DNA from: WTFY01 sp011523795
Lineage (GTDB): Bacteria > Pseudomonadota > Gammaproteobacteria > UBA4575
Reading direction: 5' to 3'
DNA length: 64,000 nucleotides
NCBI GenBank assembly: GCA_965207475.1
Contig: OZ242278.1
Coordinates: 1,798,001 to 1,862,000, forward strand
Shown here: in pieces, positions 45,486 through 53,882 of the stretch
How positions within the stretch are numbered: the stretch's first letter is position 1
Layout: each line of letters opens with the position of its first letter
Notes under the pieces: model-generated
What the model was told of the DNA's origin: nothing
Database searches by the model: none
Seen by the model: only the letters and a program-made list of their open reading frames with translations
Made by a program: the position numbers and the translations under genes

Positions 45486-46841
45486 ATGAAGTTGCGGGCA
45501 TTTTCATCTGATGGAAATCGGTTCCGTCCGGGCATGAACACGCTCCTGGTTCTGCTGGTCCTGCTTGTATACCCCTGCCTGTCAAGTGCCTCCGGAAGCA
45601 AAATTCATGGTGTTCGCGTCGCAGACCGCGGGGAGAGCACACGTGTGGTATTTGACCTGTCGGCCCCGGTTCGGCACAAGGTATTTATCCTGGATCATCC
45701 GCCGCGTGTTGTCTTGGATATCGAACGGTGTAATGCAAATGGGAGGCTCGGTTCCTTTCTGGGCTCGAGTACCCTGCTGAAAAGCGTGCGTCATGCGCGT
45801 AAGGCCCCGAACGATTTACGCGTGGTATTTGATCTGCATGCTGCTGTGTCGCCGAAAAGCTGGCTACTGGGCCCGGCAGACGGGAAAGGCCACCGCCTAG
45901 TACTGGACCTGGTCTCGGTTGCCGCCCGATCCCGGTCGAAGCCTGTGTTGACCATGCCGGATGTGCCCTCGAAGCATCGGGATGTCATCGTGGCCATTGA
46001 TGCCGGACACGGTGGCAAGGACCCGGGTGCAATCGGGCGCAGGGGTACCCATGAAAAGGTAATCGTCCTTTCGATTGCCAAGAGGCTCAAGAAGCTTGTT
46101 GACAAGGAACCTGGCATGCGTGGTGTGATGATCCGGAATCGTGACGTATATATCCCGCTCCGCACCCGTATCCGCAAGGCAAACCGGATGAATGCCGATA
46201 TCTTCATTTCCATACATGCCGATGCGGCGGTAAACCGCAACGCAAGGGGCTCATCGGTATATGTATTGTCCAGGCGCGGTGCAAGCAGTGAGGCGGCACG
46301 AATCCTGGCGCAACGTGAAAATTCAGTCGACAGGATTGGTGGCGTGAGCCTGGAGGACAAGGACAAGACACTCCAGTCGGTACTGGTTGACCTGTCCCAG
46401 ACGGCAACCATAGACGCCAGTATTGACCTGGCGGAAGACATTCTAGGTGAACTCAGGTTGATTGGAAATGTGCTGCGCAATCGAGTGGAACAGGCTGGAT
46501 TTGCAGTATTGAAATCCCCGGACATCCCTTCAGTGCTGGTTGAGACCGCCTTCATTTCCAATCCGCACGAGGAGCGTCGGCTGCTCAGCAGTTCGCATCA
46601 GTATAAACTGGCACTGGCTATCCTGAAAGGCTTGCGGCGCTACCTGAAGGACCATGCGCATAATGGAATGCTCATAGCAGGCAACGGCAGCAGGCATGTC
46701 ATCCAGCGTGGAGAAACCCTGTCTATCATTGCGGGCTATTACCAGGTGAGTATCGGTGATATACGCAGGGTGAATGCACTCACGTCCGATATCATACACG
46801 TGGGGCAGGTACTGGTGATTCCGGATTCCACTGGAACATAG
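45486..46841 (+). CDS. amiB: N-acetylmuramoyl-L-alanine amidase with AMIN and LysM domains
   Basis: This 451-residue periplasmic zinc amidase splits peptidoglycan during cell separation. It has a signal peptide, an AMIN targeting domain (residues ~33-125), Amidase_3 (~160-380) with IDAGHGGKDPGAIG, SIHADA and ETAFISNPHEE, and one C-terminal LysM (~395-445, VIQRGETLSIIAGYYQVSIGDI). ATG 45486 has GGGGGAGA upstream. The LysM makes it AmiB/AmiC-like; AmiB is chosen from position between tsaE and mutL. Activity is expected to depend on an EnvC/NlpD-type activator. Confidence 0.92.
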   Translation: MKLRAFSSDGNRFRPGMNTLLVLLVLLVYPCLSSASGSKIHGVRVADRGESTRVVFDLSAPVRHKVFILDHPPRVVLDIERCNANGRLGSFLGSSTLLKSVRHARKAPNDLRVVFDLHAAVSPKSWLLGPADGKGHRLVLDLVSVAARSRSKPVLTMPDVPSKHRDVIVAIDAGHGGKDPGAIGRRGTHEKVIVLSIAKRLKKLVDKEPGMRGVMIRNRDVYIPLRTRIRKANRMNADIFISIHADAAVNRNARGSSVYVLSRRGASSEAARILAQRENSVDRIGGVSLEDKDKTLQSVLVDLSQTATIDASIDLAEDILGELRLIGNVLRNRVEQAGFAVLKSPDIPSVLVETAFISNPHEERRLLSSSHQYKLALAILKGLRRYLKDHAHNGMLIAGNGSRHVIQRGETLSIIAGYYQVSIGDIRRVNALTSDIIHVGQVLVIPDSTGT

Positions 46842-47012
46842 GGACACCACGGATTGACGGTTCCGGGTACGGGACGGGTATCAGGGGACATCGCTGAAGG
46901 TCACTGAAGTCAGGCAGGTTTTCCCCTGTTCCGAAAAGCAGCAGGTTGAGCCTGCAACCAGACGGCTTCTCTCTGGTGCCGGCAGCCCTGACAGGAATGC
47001 GTTTCCGGGGAC

Positions 47013-48041
47013 TTATCCGAAAAACCTTGAATTCCGGTCCTGTTGCCACCAGCTGAAAAACAGCCTTTCCGTGCAGGCCTGTACGGTCGCTGCAATCCGT
47101 TCGCTGATCGTTCGTGACACCGTACAGGTGACCTCGTAGATATCCGCGTCATCACTTGCCTGCATGAGGTAGTCATCGCTGGTCATCAGGGTATCCACCA
47201 GGTTGAGCCCGAGTGCACGGCTGGCAAGCCAGTGTTCGCCAGTTGCCACTTTTTCGATATCGAGTCCGGGGCGGTGGTTTTTCACGAACTCCTTGAACAG
47301 CGAATGTGTGTCTTCCAGTTGCTCACTCATGTGCTCGCGATCTTCTTCCGTGTTTTTGCCAAACATGGTCATCGTGCGCTTGAGGTCGCCAGCTTTCATG
47401 AGCTCGAAGTCAACCCCGTGTTTGTCCAGCATGCGGTTGAAGTTTGGCAGCTGCGCCAGGACGCCAATCGAGCCGATAACTGCGAAGGGTGCTGCGATGA
47501 TCTTGTCCGCCACACAGGCCATCATGTAGCCTCCGCTTGCAGCCACCTTGTCCACTGCGACGGTGAGTGGAATACCTTGCTGCTTGATTCGCTGCAACTG
47601 CGATGCGGCGAGGCCGTGTTCGTGTACCAGGCCACCCGTGCTTTCCAAGCATACCACCACCTCGTCCCTGCTGGATGCCACGGACAGAATGGCCGTAATT
47701 TCCTTGCGCAGGTGTCGTACCGCCGTGGCACGGATATTCCCCAGAAAATTCAGGACGAATATTCGCTTCCTGGTTTCACTGGAGGCGTTTTTCTTTTTTC
47801 TCTGGTCTTCCTTTTTGGCCTGCTTCATGGATTTCTTGAACTCCTTTTTGGGCAGGAGGGAAGCGAACAGCGTGTTTTTTATGGACTTGTATTTACTGTT
47901 CAGGTGTGTGATTTCGAAGTGGTCAGCACTCCGCGCTTTCTTCGAGAAGGAAAATACGAGGCTGGCAATTATCCAGATAAACACCAGCACGGTCAGTGTC
48001 CTGGCTAAAAATTGTCCGTATTCTGAAAGGAACTCAAGCAT
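47013..48041 (-). CDS. sohB: SohB-like inner-membrane S49 peptidase
   Basis: This 342-residue protein has an N-terminal membrane span (residues ~12-32), the Peptidase_S49_N linker rich in Lys, and the S49 catalytic domain with the nucleophile Ser in VAASGGYMMACVADKI and general-base Lys in GDLKRTMTMFGK. It is inserted, on the opposite strand, between amiB and mutL, genes that are usually adjacent. AAGGGG lies eight bases before the ATG. SppA is less likely because of the single, short catalytic domain. Confidence 0.9.
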   Translation of the reverse strand: MLEFLSEYGQFLARTLTVLVFIWIIASLVFSFSKKARSADHFEITHLNSKYKSIKNTLFASLLPKKEFKKSMKQAKKEDQRKKKNASSETRKRIFVLNFLGNIRATAVRHLRKEITAILSVASSRDEVVVCLESTGGLVHEHGLAASQLQRIKQQGIPLTVAVDKVAASGGYMMACVADKIIAAPFAVIGSIGVLAQLPNFNRMLDKHGVDFELMKAGDLKRTMTMFGKNTEEDREHMSEQLEDTHSLFKEFVKNHRPGLDIEKVATGEHWLASRALGLNLVDTLMTSDDYLMQASDDADIYEVTCTVSRTISERIAATVQACTERLFFSWWQQDRNSRFFG

Positions 48042-48061
48042 GTCGGGTGCCCCTTGATTGG

Positions 48062-48907
48062 TTATTCGTCATAGGTACATTCGAAACTCGTGAAGAACTG
48101 TCCGAAGCCGTTATCCGAGGACTTGTCCAGCAACAGGGAATTCAGGCGAAGTCTGCAGGGCTTCAATGGTTCTCCGTCCAGCATGGTTTTGAAGTCCATG
48201 CTACCCAGCAACTGGTGCGAGACACTGATATACAGTTTGTCCAGTTGTCGTTCCCGGATCATAGTATGGAGCATTTTCGGTCCGGCAACGAGGTAAATGT
48301 TCCGGTAACCGCGCCGGGCGAGTTCTGCGACCAGAGGTCCGCCTTCCACGGCAAAAGACGATCCTGCCTGCAGTACTTCCAGCCCCCGCCGATGCCATGG
48401 ATCGTGCAGGGCCTGGTCAGTGGCTTTTCCGGTTGCAACGTAGAATTTTTGTTCGGTACTTCCCTTTTTTACCGATGAGGGCAGTGGGAAAGCCATGCTC
48501 GAGCTTGCGATCACGATGTCCGGGCACGGTGCCAGCCCTCGTTCCCTGCGCCACGCGTAGAGGTCCGAAAACTCGGGTTCGTCTGGCAGTCGGAGGATGT
48601 TTCCGAGTTTTCCATCCTCCAGCTTGCGCAGGTATTCCCCATGCGTGACGAGGCAGTCTGCCTGGGCATGAAGTTCCAGGAACAGCCTGAAATCCTCCCT
48701 GCTGGTCAGGGAGTCCGGGAGGCCCATACCTGGCTCAGTCGGACTGGCCACGGCGATCCTGCCATCCAGGCTGGTCACGAAATTGGCAGCTACAACTGGC
48801 TTGTCCGGGTCAGACCGGTGCCAGCCAAACTCTTCAAGGTAGATATTGTTCAGCCCGGTTTCTGCACAGGGCAGTGGGAAAAGCCGCAGCAGCCGTTTTG
48901 CGCTCAT
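48062..48907 (-). CDS. RibD C-terminal-domain (pyrimidine reductase-like) protein
   Basis: This 281-residue protein resembles the reductase half of RibD/dihydrofolate-reductase-like proteins: VVAANFVTSLDGRIAVA near the start and FAVEGGPLVAELARRGYRNIYLVAGPKML later. The deaminase domain is absent. Reduction of a riboflavin intermediate or a pterin are possible roles; neither is supported by neighbours. It ends 20 bases before the sohB ATG on the same strand, so the two are probably one operon. It is divergent from the small gene before mutL. Confidence 0.82.
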   Translation of the reverse strand: MSAKRLLRLFPLPCAETGLNNIYLEEFGWHRSDPDKPVVAANFVTSLDGRIAVASPTEPGMGLPDSLTSREDFRLFLELHAQADCLVTHGEYLRKLEDGKLGNILRLPDEPEFSDLYAWRRERGLAPCPDIVIASSSMAFPLPSSVKKGSTEQKFYVATGKATDQALHDPWHRRGLEVLQAGSSFAVEGGPLVAELARRGYRNIYLVAGPKMLHTMIRERQLDKLYISVSHQLLGSMDFKTMLDGEPLKPCRLRLNSLLLDKSSDNGFGQFFTSFECTYDE

Positions 48908-48981
48908 GTGCCTGACATGTGGTCAAATGCCTGGGTATGCGTAAGATATAGTATTATCCTAGCATGTAATATCCAGGGCCC

Positions 48982-49347
48982 ATGCAAAAACCCAACATTT
49001 CCAGCGCGATCCCGAAACAGCGATACAGGCTTGGCGCCTACACGATCATCGTACTGGGAGAGATTGAGTCCGAAGACCAGGTGGAGTATGAATACCTGCT
49101 CGCGGCCGTGCAGGACGGGCACAGCGAGCCGGAAATTTACATCACCTGTGAAAGGCTCATGGACCGCCAGGACGGAGTCCAGCATGCTGTCAGGGTTTTT
49201 GCCACGCAACTCGGACCGGAAGAGTCAGGAAAAATCATTGACCAGTCCAGTAAATGGGCCAGCCAGGATGCATTTGTAGCTTTTGCCCTGCTGGGGTTTC
49301 AGCAGATGCTGCAGCTGCATGACGAGCAGCCTGTTCCCGTGACGTGA
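48982..49347 (+). CDS. Unknown protein translationally coupled to mutL
   Basis: I do not recognise this 121-residue soluble protein. Visible parts are RLGAYTIIVLGEIESEDQVEYEY, ITCERL, and a C-terminal helix AFVAFALLGFQQMLQLHDE. Its TGA overlaps the mutL GTG by four bases (GTGA), so it is likely translated and linked to mutL expression. The divergent gap holds TATAGT as a possible -10. No ribosome site stronger than CAGGG is seen. Confidence 0.75.
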   Translation: MQKPNISSAIPKQRYRLGAYTIIVLGEIESEDQVEYEYLLAAVQDGHSEPEIYITCERLMDRQDGVQHAVRVFATQLGPEESGKIIDQSSKWASQDAFVAFALLGFQQMLQLHDEQPVPVT

Positions 49348-51179
49348 ACCTGCTGGCCGTGAAACCGATCAGGCTGCTGCCTTCCCAGCTCGTCAACCAG
49401 ATTGCGGCGGGGGAAGTCATCGAACGTCCGGCCTCGGTTTTGAAGGAACTGCTTGAGAATGCCCTGGATGCCGGGGCGACAAAAATTTCTGTCGAACTGG
49501 AGAGCGGCGGCGCAAAGACCATACGGGTTACCGATGATGGCCACGGTATTCCCAGGGACCAGGTCATGCAGGCCCTGCAGCGCCACGCAACGAGCAAGAT
49601 TTCTGTCCTGGAGGACCTTGAACGTATTGCAACCCTCGGTTTTCGCGGGGAAGCCCTGCCAAGCATTGTATCGGTTTCCAGGTTCAGCCTGGCCACCAAC
49701 CCGCTGGAGACCACGAATGAAGGCTGGAAAGTGGCGGGGGAAGGTGGTGAACTGGATGGCGAGGGCACGCCCGTGCGCCAGGTGAAGGGCACGACGGTTG
49801 AAGTCAACAACCTGTTTTTCAATGTGCCCGCACGCAGGAAATTCCTGCGTACCGAACAGACCGAATTCCAGCATTGCCAGTCCATGCTGATCAAGACTGC
49901 ATTGAGCCGCTTCGATGTGGGCCTGTCTGCCCTGCACAATGGACGCAGTTGTCTGGAACTGGGTGCGGCGAATGGCCAGCAAGAGGAGGAAAATCGCCTC
50001 AGGCGTGCATGCGGGAAAAAGTTTGTCGAGCAAAGTATCCGCATCGGGCATGCGGCACAGGATATACGGTTGAACGGATGGATCAGCTTGCCTACATTTT
50101 CCCGCAGCCAGCCGGACCTGCAGCACTTGTACGTAAACGGACGTGCAATCCGTGACAAGGTCGTTTCCCATGCAGTCAGACAGGCCTACCAGGATGTCCT
50201 GTACCATGGACGGTTTCCTGCCTTCGTGCTGTTTCTGGAAGTCGACCCGGCGCAGGTGGATGTCAATGCCCACCCCATGAAGCATGAAGTTCGTTTTCGC
50301 CAGTCCAGGCTCGTGCATGACTTTGTGCGCCACACGGTCGGCAAGGCCATCGCGGAAACGATGCCTGAAGCCGAGCAGCAGGATGCCGGGAAATACCGTG
50401 AAATCGTCGATGACTATGTCCGCCCCCAGGCCGGTACTCCAGACAAACCCGGACTGGTACACAGCGCATGGCCCGGGGGCCGTCCGTTCCCTGTACAGGC
50501 TGCAGTCGAACTGTACGCAGCGGATGCATCATCCCGGGACCTTGCAATGGCAAATCGGACTGATGGTTCCGATCCAGAAGCCACCCCGCAGATGCCCGCG
50601 TTGGGCTATGCAGTGGGCCAGTTGCACGGGATTTATGTCCTTGCGCAGAATGACAGGGGCCTGGTCATCGTTGACATGCATGCTGCCCATGAACGTATCG
50701 TCTATGAGCAGTTGAAGATCCAGTACCAGTCGGGCATTCCCACGCAGGCCCTGCTGGTGCCGCTTGCTATCGATGTCGGCCAGCAGGAAGCAGCCATTGC
50801 AGCACAGCACGAGGACCTGTTTCTGGAACATGGATTCAGGGTCGAAAGATTCGGCGATACGAGCGTCGTGGTTCGCGAGGTCCCGGCATTGCTGCAGCGG
50901 GCGGATACGGACTTTGAACGTCTGGTTCGGGATGTACTGTCCGATCTCGTTGCCTACGAATCTTCCGGCAAGCTTGAACAGGCGGGCCATGAACTGCTTT
51001 CAACCATGGCCTGTCATGGTTCCGTGCGTGCAAACCGAATGCTCACCATAACAGAAATGAATGCCCTGCTGCGTGACATTGAAGCCACGGAACGCAGTGC
51101 ACAATGCAACCACGGGCGCCCGACCTGGGTGCAACTGAGTGTGGACCAACTTGACAAGCTGTTCAAGCGTGGCCAGTGA
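49344..51179 (+). CDS. mutL: DNA mismatch repair protein MutL (endonuclease type)
   Basis: MutL links MutS mismatch recognition to strand removal. The 611-residue protein has the GHKL ATPase head (LVNQIAAGEVIERPASVLKELLENALDAGA; DDGHGI; GFRGEAL) and a C-terminal dimerisation domain with DMHAAHERIVYE (from Asp444), which fits the DxHAx2Ex4E endonuclease motif, plus ACHGSVRANRM and CNHGRPTW. So this MutL should nick DNA itself and the organism probably lacks MutH. The start is GTG, overlapping the gene before. Confidence 0.96.
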   Translation: MNLLAVKPIRLLPSQLVNQIAAGEVIERPASVLKELLENALDAGATKISVELESGGAKTIRVTDDGHGIPRDQVMQALQRHATSKISVLEDLERIATLGFRGEALPSIVSVSRFSLATNPLETTNEGWKVAGEGGELDGEGTPVRQVKGTTVEVNNLFFNVPARRKFLRTEQTEFQHCQSMLIKTALSRFDVGLSALHNGRSCLELGAANGQQEEENRLRRACGKKFVEQSIRIGHAAQDIRLNGWISLPTFSRSQPDLQHLYVNGRAIRDKVVSHAVRQAYQDVLYHGRFPAFVLFLEVDPAQVDVNAHPMKHEVRFRQSRLVHDFVRHTVGKAIAETMPEAEQQDAGKYREIVDDYVRPQAGTPDKPGLVHSAWPGGRPFPVQAAVELYAADASSRDLAMANRTDGSDPEATPQMPALGYAVGQLHGIYVLAQNDRGLVIVDMHAAHERIVYEQLKIQYQSGIPTQALLVPLAIDVGQQEAAIAAQHEDLFLEHGFRVERFGDTSVVVREVPALLQRADTDFERLVRDVLSDLVAYESSGKLEQAGHELLSTMACHGSVRANRMLTITEMNALLRDIEATERSAQCNHGRPTWVQLSVDQLDKLFKRGQ

Positions 51180-51221
51180 TAAGTGGCGGGCGGTGCCAGA
51201 CGACCTGACTGACTCGGTCGC

Positions 51222-52184
51222 GTGTCATTGGAAATGATTCCGGCAGTGTTCCTGATGGGCCCCACGGCCAGTGGGAAGACTGATCTTGCACTGAAAATTG
51301 CAGCGGAATTCCCTTGCGAAATTGTCAGTGTGGACTCGGTCATGATTTACCGTGACATGGATATCGGTTCTGCCAAGCCGGGCAAGGAGGTGCTGCGGAC
51401 CTGCCCGCATCACCTGATCGATATTCTGGATCCGGCGGAAGTCTACTCGGCGGCCAATTTCAGGGCCGATGCACTGCGCCTGATCAGGGAAATCCACGGG
51501 CGGGGGAATGTTCCGCTGTTGACAGGTGGCACGATGCTCTATTTCAGCACCTTGCAGCGCGGGCTGTCTGTCATGCCTGGTGCGAATGCCCGTATCCGGC
51601 AACGAATCAACCGGTTAGCTGCTCAGTATGGCTGGGAGGTCATGCACGCAAGGCTCGAGCAAGTCGACCCGCAGGCTGCGACGAACATTCATCCCAATGA
51701 TCCGCAGCGGATACAGCGCGCCCTCGAAGTCTACGAGGCAAGCGGGGTCCCCATCAGCACTTGGCGCGCAAGGTCCAAATCTCCAGTACAGGAGTTCTGT
51801 CCCCTGAAGCTGGCCTTGATTCCCGAGGACCGCAGCCTTCTGCACCAGTGGATCCGGCATCGCTTCGAGGCCATGCTGGAAAATGGATTCCTGGACGAGG
51901 TTGAGGCATTGTGGCAGCGAAAGGAATTGCACTCGGATCTGCCTTCCATACGATCAGTCGGTTACCGTCAGGCTTGGCAATATCTGGCTGGAAAATGCAG
52001 CTATGAGGCCATGCGCGAGACGGCGATCATTGCAACGAGACAGCTTGCGAAAAGACAGCTCACTTGGTTGCGGAGCGAGTCAGAACTTACCCGGATTCCT
52101 GCGGGGCAGGAAGTTGCCGGCCATATTTTTGGTACAATCCACTCCCATTTGGAAGCATTGACCTGTTACACTACCGATGCATAA
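51222..52184 (+). CDS. miaA: tRNA dimethylallyltransferase MiaA
   Basis: MiaA puts an isopentenyl group on A37 of tRNAs reading UNN. The 320-residue protein has FLMGPTASGKTDLA, DSVMIYRDMDIGSAKP, TGGTMLYF, HPNDPQRIQRALEVYE and the late RSVGYRQAWQYL. GTG 51222 opens the frame; ATG 51234 is an alternative start. It sits between mutL and hfq as usual. Confidence 0.96.
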   Translation: MSLEMIPAVFLMGPTASGKTDLALKIAAEFPCEIVSVDSVMIYRDMDIGSAKPGKEVLRTCPHHLIDILDPAEVYSAANFRADALRLIREIHGRGNVPLLTGGTMLYFSTLQRGLSVMPGANARIRQRINRLAAQYGWEVMHARLEQVDPQAATNIHPNDPQRIQRALEVYEASGVPISTWRARSKSPVQEFCPLKLALIPEDRSLLHQWIRHRFEAMLENGFLDEVEALWQRKELHSDLPSIRSVGYRQAWQYLAGKCSYEAMRETAIIATRQLAKRQLTWLRSESELTRIPAGQEVAGHIFGTIHSHLEALTCYTTDA

Positions 52185-52243
52185 AGTCGGCGCAAGGCTG
52201 GACTGATTAAGAATGAATAAAAAAAACTAGAGGTACTACTGTG

Positions 52244-52480
52244 ATGTCAAAAGGCCAAACTCTGCAGGAGCCTTTCCTGAATGCGTTGCGCAGGGAGAAG
52301 GTTCCGGTTTCAGTCTATCTCGTTAACGGTATCAAGCTGCAAGGCCAAATTGACTCTTTCGATCAGTTTGTAGTGCTATTGAAAAACAGCGTGAGCCAGA
52401 TGGTGTACAAGCATGCAATTTCAACGATTGTCCCGTCCCGTATGGTGAAGATTCCTCCGAGTGATGACTGGCGGGAGTAG
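52244..52480 (+). CDS. hfq: RNA chaperone Hfq
   Basis: This 78-residue Sm-like protein forms a hexamer that pairs small RNAs with mRNAs. Sm1 (PVSVYLVNGIKLQGQIDSFDQFVVLL) and Sm2 (YKHAISTIVPSR) motifs are complete; the C-terminal tail is short (KIPPSDDWRE). GTG 52241 and ATG 52244 are adjacent possible starts after AGAGG (52229-52233). Confidence 0.98.
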   Translation: MSKGQTLQEPFLNALRREKVPVSVYLVNGIKLQGQIDSFDQFVVLLKNSVSQMVYKHAISTIVPSRMVKIPPSDDWRE

Positions 52481-52518
52481 TTGATATTTGATGAACGGTG
52501 TCAGCCGGGAGCAATTGC

Positions 52519-53802
52519 TTGTTTGAACGTCCGGAAATAGGTGAGCGCGTCATCCTTGTGCATCTGGTCTTTCGGAGTGCGAAAGACAATCAGAATCTGA
52601 ACGAATTCAGGGATCTGGTACGTTCAGTCGGTGCTGAAATTGCAACCGTGACTACCGTGCGCCGTGACACGCAGGATGCAAAGCTGCTGATCGGAACCGG
52701 CAAGGCCGAAGAGCTGGGCAAGCTGGCCGGGTTGCTGAATGCCGATGTGCTGATATTCAATTGTTCCCTGACTCCTAGCCAGGAGCGAAACCTGGAAAAA
52801 ATCTGCAAGAGGCGGGTACTGGACCGCACCGGGCTGATCCTAGACATCTTTTCCCAGCGTGCACGCTCCTATGAAGGCAAGCTGCAGGTTGAGCTTGCAC
52901 AGCTGAAGTACCTCTCAACCCGGCTAGTACGCGGATGGAGTCATCTGGAGCGTCAAAAAGGTGGTATTGGGCTGCGGGGTCCGGGTGAGAAGCAACTGGA
53001 ATCGGACAGGCGGCAGCTCAGGTTGAGAATCAAGCAGATCTCTGGCCGCCTGGAGAAACTTCGCATCCAGCGCAACCAGGGCCGTGCTGCACGACGCAAG
53101 ACCACCACTCCGACCGTTGCACTGGTTGGCTATACCAATGCGGGCAAATCCACCCTGTTCAATCGGCTGACCGATGCGAACGTGTATTCCGCAGACAAGC
53201 TTTTTGCCACGCTGGATCCCACCTTGCGTCGCATGCCGCTCTCCAGCAGGCAACATGTGGTGCTGGCTGACACGGTCGGCTTCATACAGGATCTCCCGCA
53301 TGACCTGATCGAAGCGTTTCACGCGACCCTGCAGGAAACCATGGAGGCGGACCTGTTGCTGCACATCGTGGATGCGGCCGATGAGAACCGGTCCAGCCAC
53401 ATCCTGGAAGTTGAATCTGTGCTACGCCAGATTGGTGCTTTGGATATCCCACAGATTATGGTTTACAATAAGACTGATCGGCTCAATATGCTGCCCAATA
53501 TACAACTGAACCAGCATGGCCGCATCCAGCAGGTCTGGGTCTCTGCCAAGCAGGATCAAGGGCTGGATTTGCTGGCTCAGGCACTGCGACAGTATTTCGA
53601 TATCAAGAGTGAGTGTATCTGGCTGCGTTTGCCCCCTTCCGCAGGGAACATTCGCAGTGAGTTGTATGCCGAAGACCGTGTCATGCAGGAATTTGTTGAT
53701 GACAACGGGTACTGGCAGATTGAGGCCGAGGTGCCTGTGCAGAGAGTCGGGGATTTTGCGCAATACCGGATCACCATGCAGTCCGAACAGCTGGCGGGTT
53801 GA
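52519..53802 (+). CDS. hflX: Ribosome-rescue GTPase HflX
   Basis: HflX splits stalled or heat-damaged ribosomes. The 427-residue protein has the N-terminal HflX domain, the coiled linker GGIGLRGPGEKQLESDRRQL, and the G domain (GYTNAGKST, ADTVGFIQDLPHDL, YNKTDRL). The frame opens at GTG 52498, but TTG 52519 has GGGAG six bases upstream and gives an N terminus (LFERPEIGERVILVHL) matching E. coli (MFDRYDAGEQAVLVH), so TTG is preferred. Confidence 0.94.
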   Translation: MFERPEIGERVILVHLVFRSAKDNQNLNEFRDLVRSVGAEIATVTTVRRDTQDAKLLIGTGKAEELGKLAGLLNADVLIFNCSLTPSQERNLEKICKRRVLDRTGLILDIFSQRARSYEGKLQVELAQLKYLSTRLVRGWSHLERQKGGIGLRGPGEKQLESDRRQLRLRIKQISGRLEKLRIQRNQGRAARRKTTTPTVALVGYTNAGKSTLFNRLTDANVYSADKLFATLDPTLRRMPLSSRQHVVLADTVGFIQDLPHDLIEAFHATLQETMEADLLLHIVDAADENRSSHILEVESVLRQIGALDIPQIMVYNKTDRLNMLPNIQLNQHGRIQQVWVSAKQDQGLDLLAQALRQYFDIKSECIWLRLPPSAGNIRSELYAEDRVMQEFVDDNGYWQIEAEVPVQRVGDFAQYRITMQSEQLAG

Positions 53803-53820
53803 GGTGGATGCGCTCCTGTG

Positions 53821-53835
53821 CCGTCATGATGACGG
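53821..53835. promoter_or_regulatory. 15-base palindrome in the hflX-hflK gap
   Basis: CCGTCAT-G-ATGACGG is a perfect inverted repeat about halfway through the 80-base gap. The one-base centre is poor for an RNA hairpin and suits a DNA operator, if it acts at all. Confidence 0.25.
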
Positions 53836-53882
53836 GCTCTCGGATTTCAGAAGTGATGCGATAACCATTTTCGGAGAAAAAC

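Noticed and set aside
47232..48008. 258-residue forward ORF opposite sohB
   Set aside because: Antisense shadow of a gene with intact catalytic motifs.
49299..50462. 387-residue reverse ORF opposite mutL
   Set aside because: It lies fully antisense to a certain gene; no family features, ribosome site or sensible composition.
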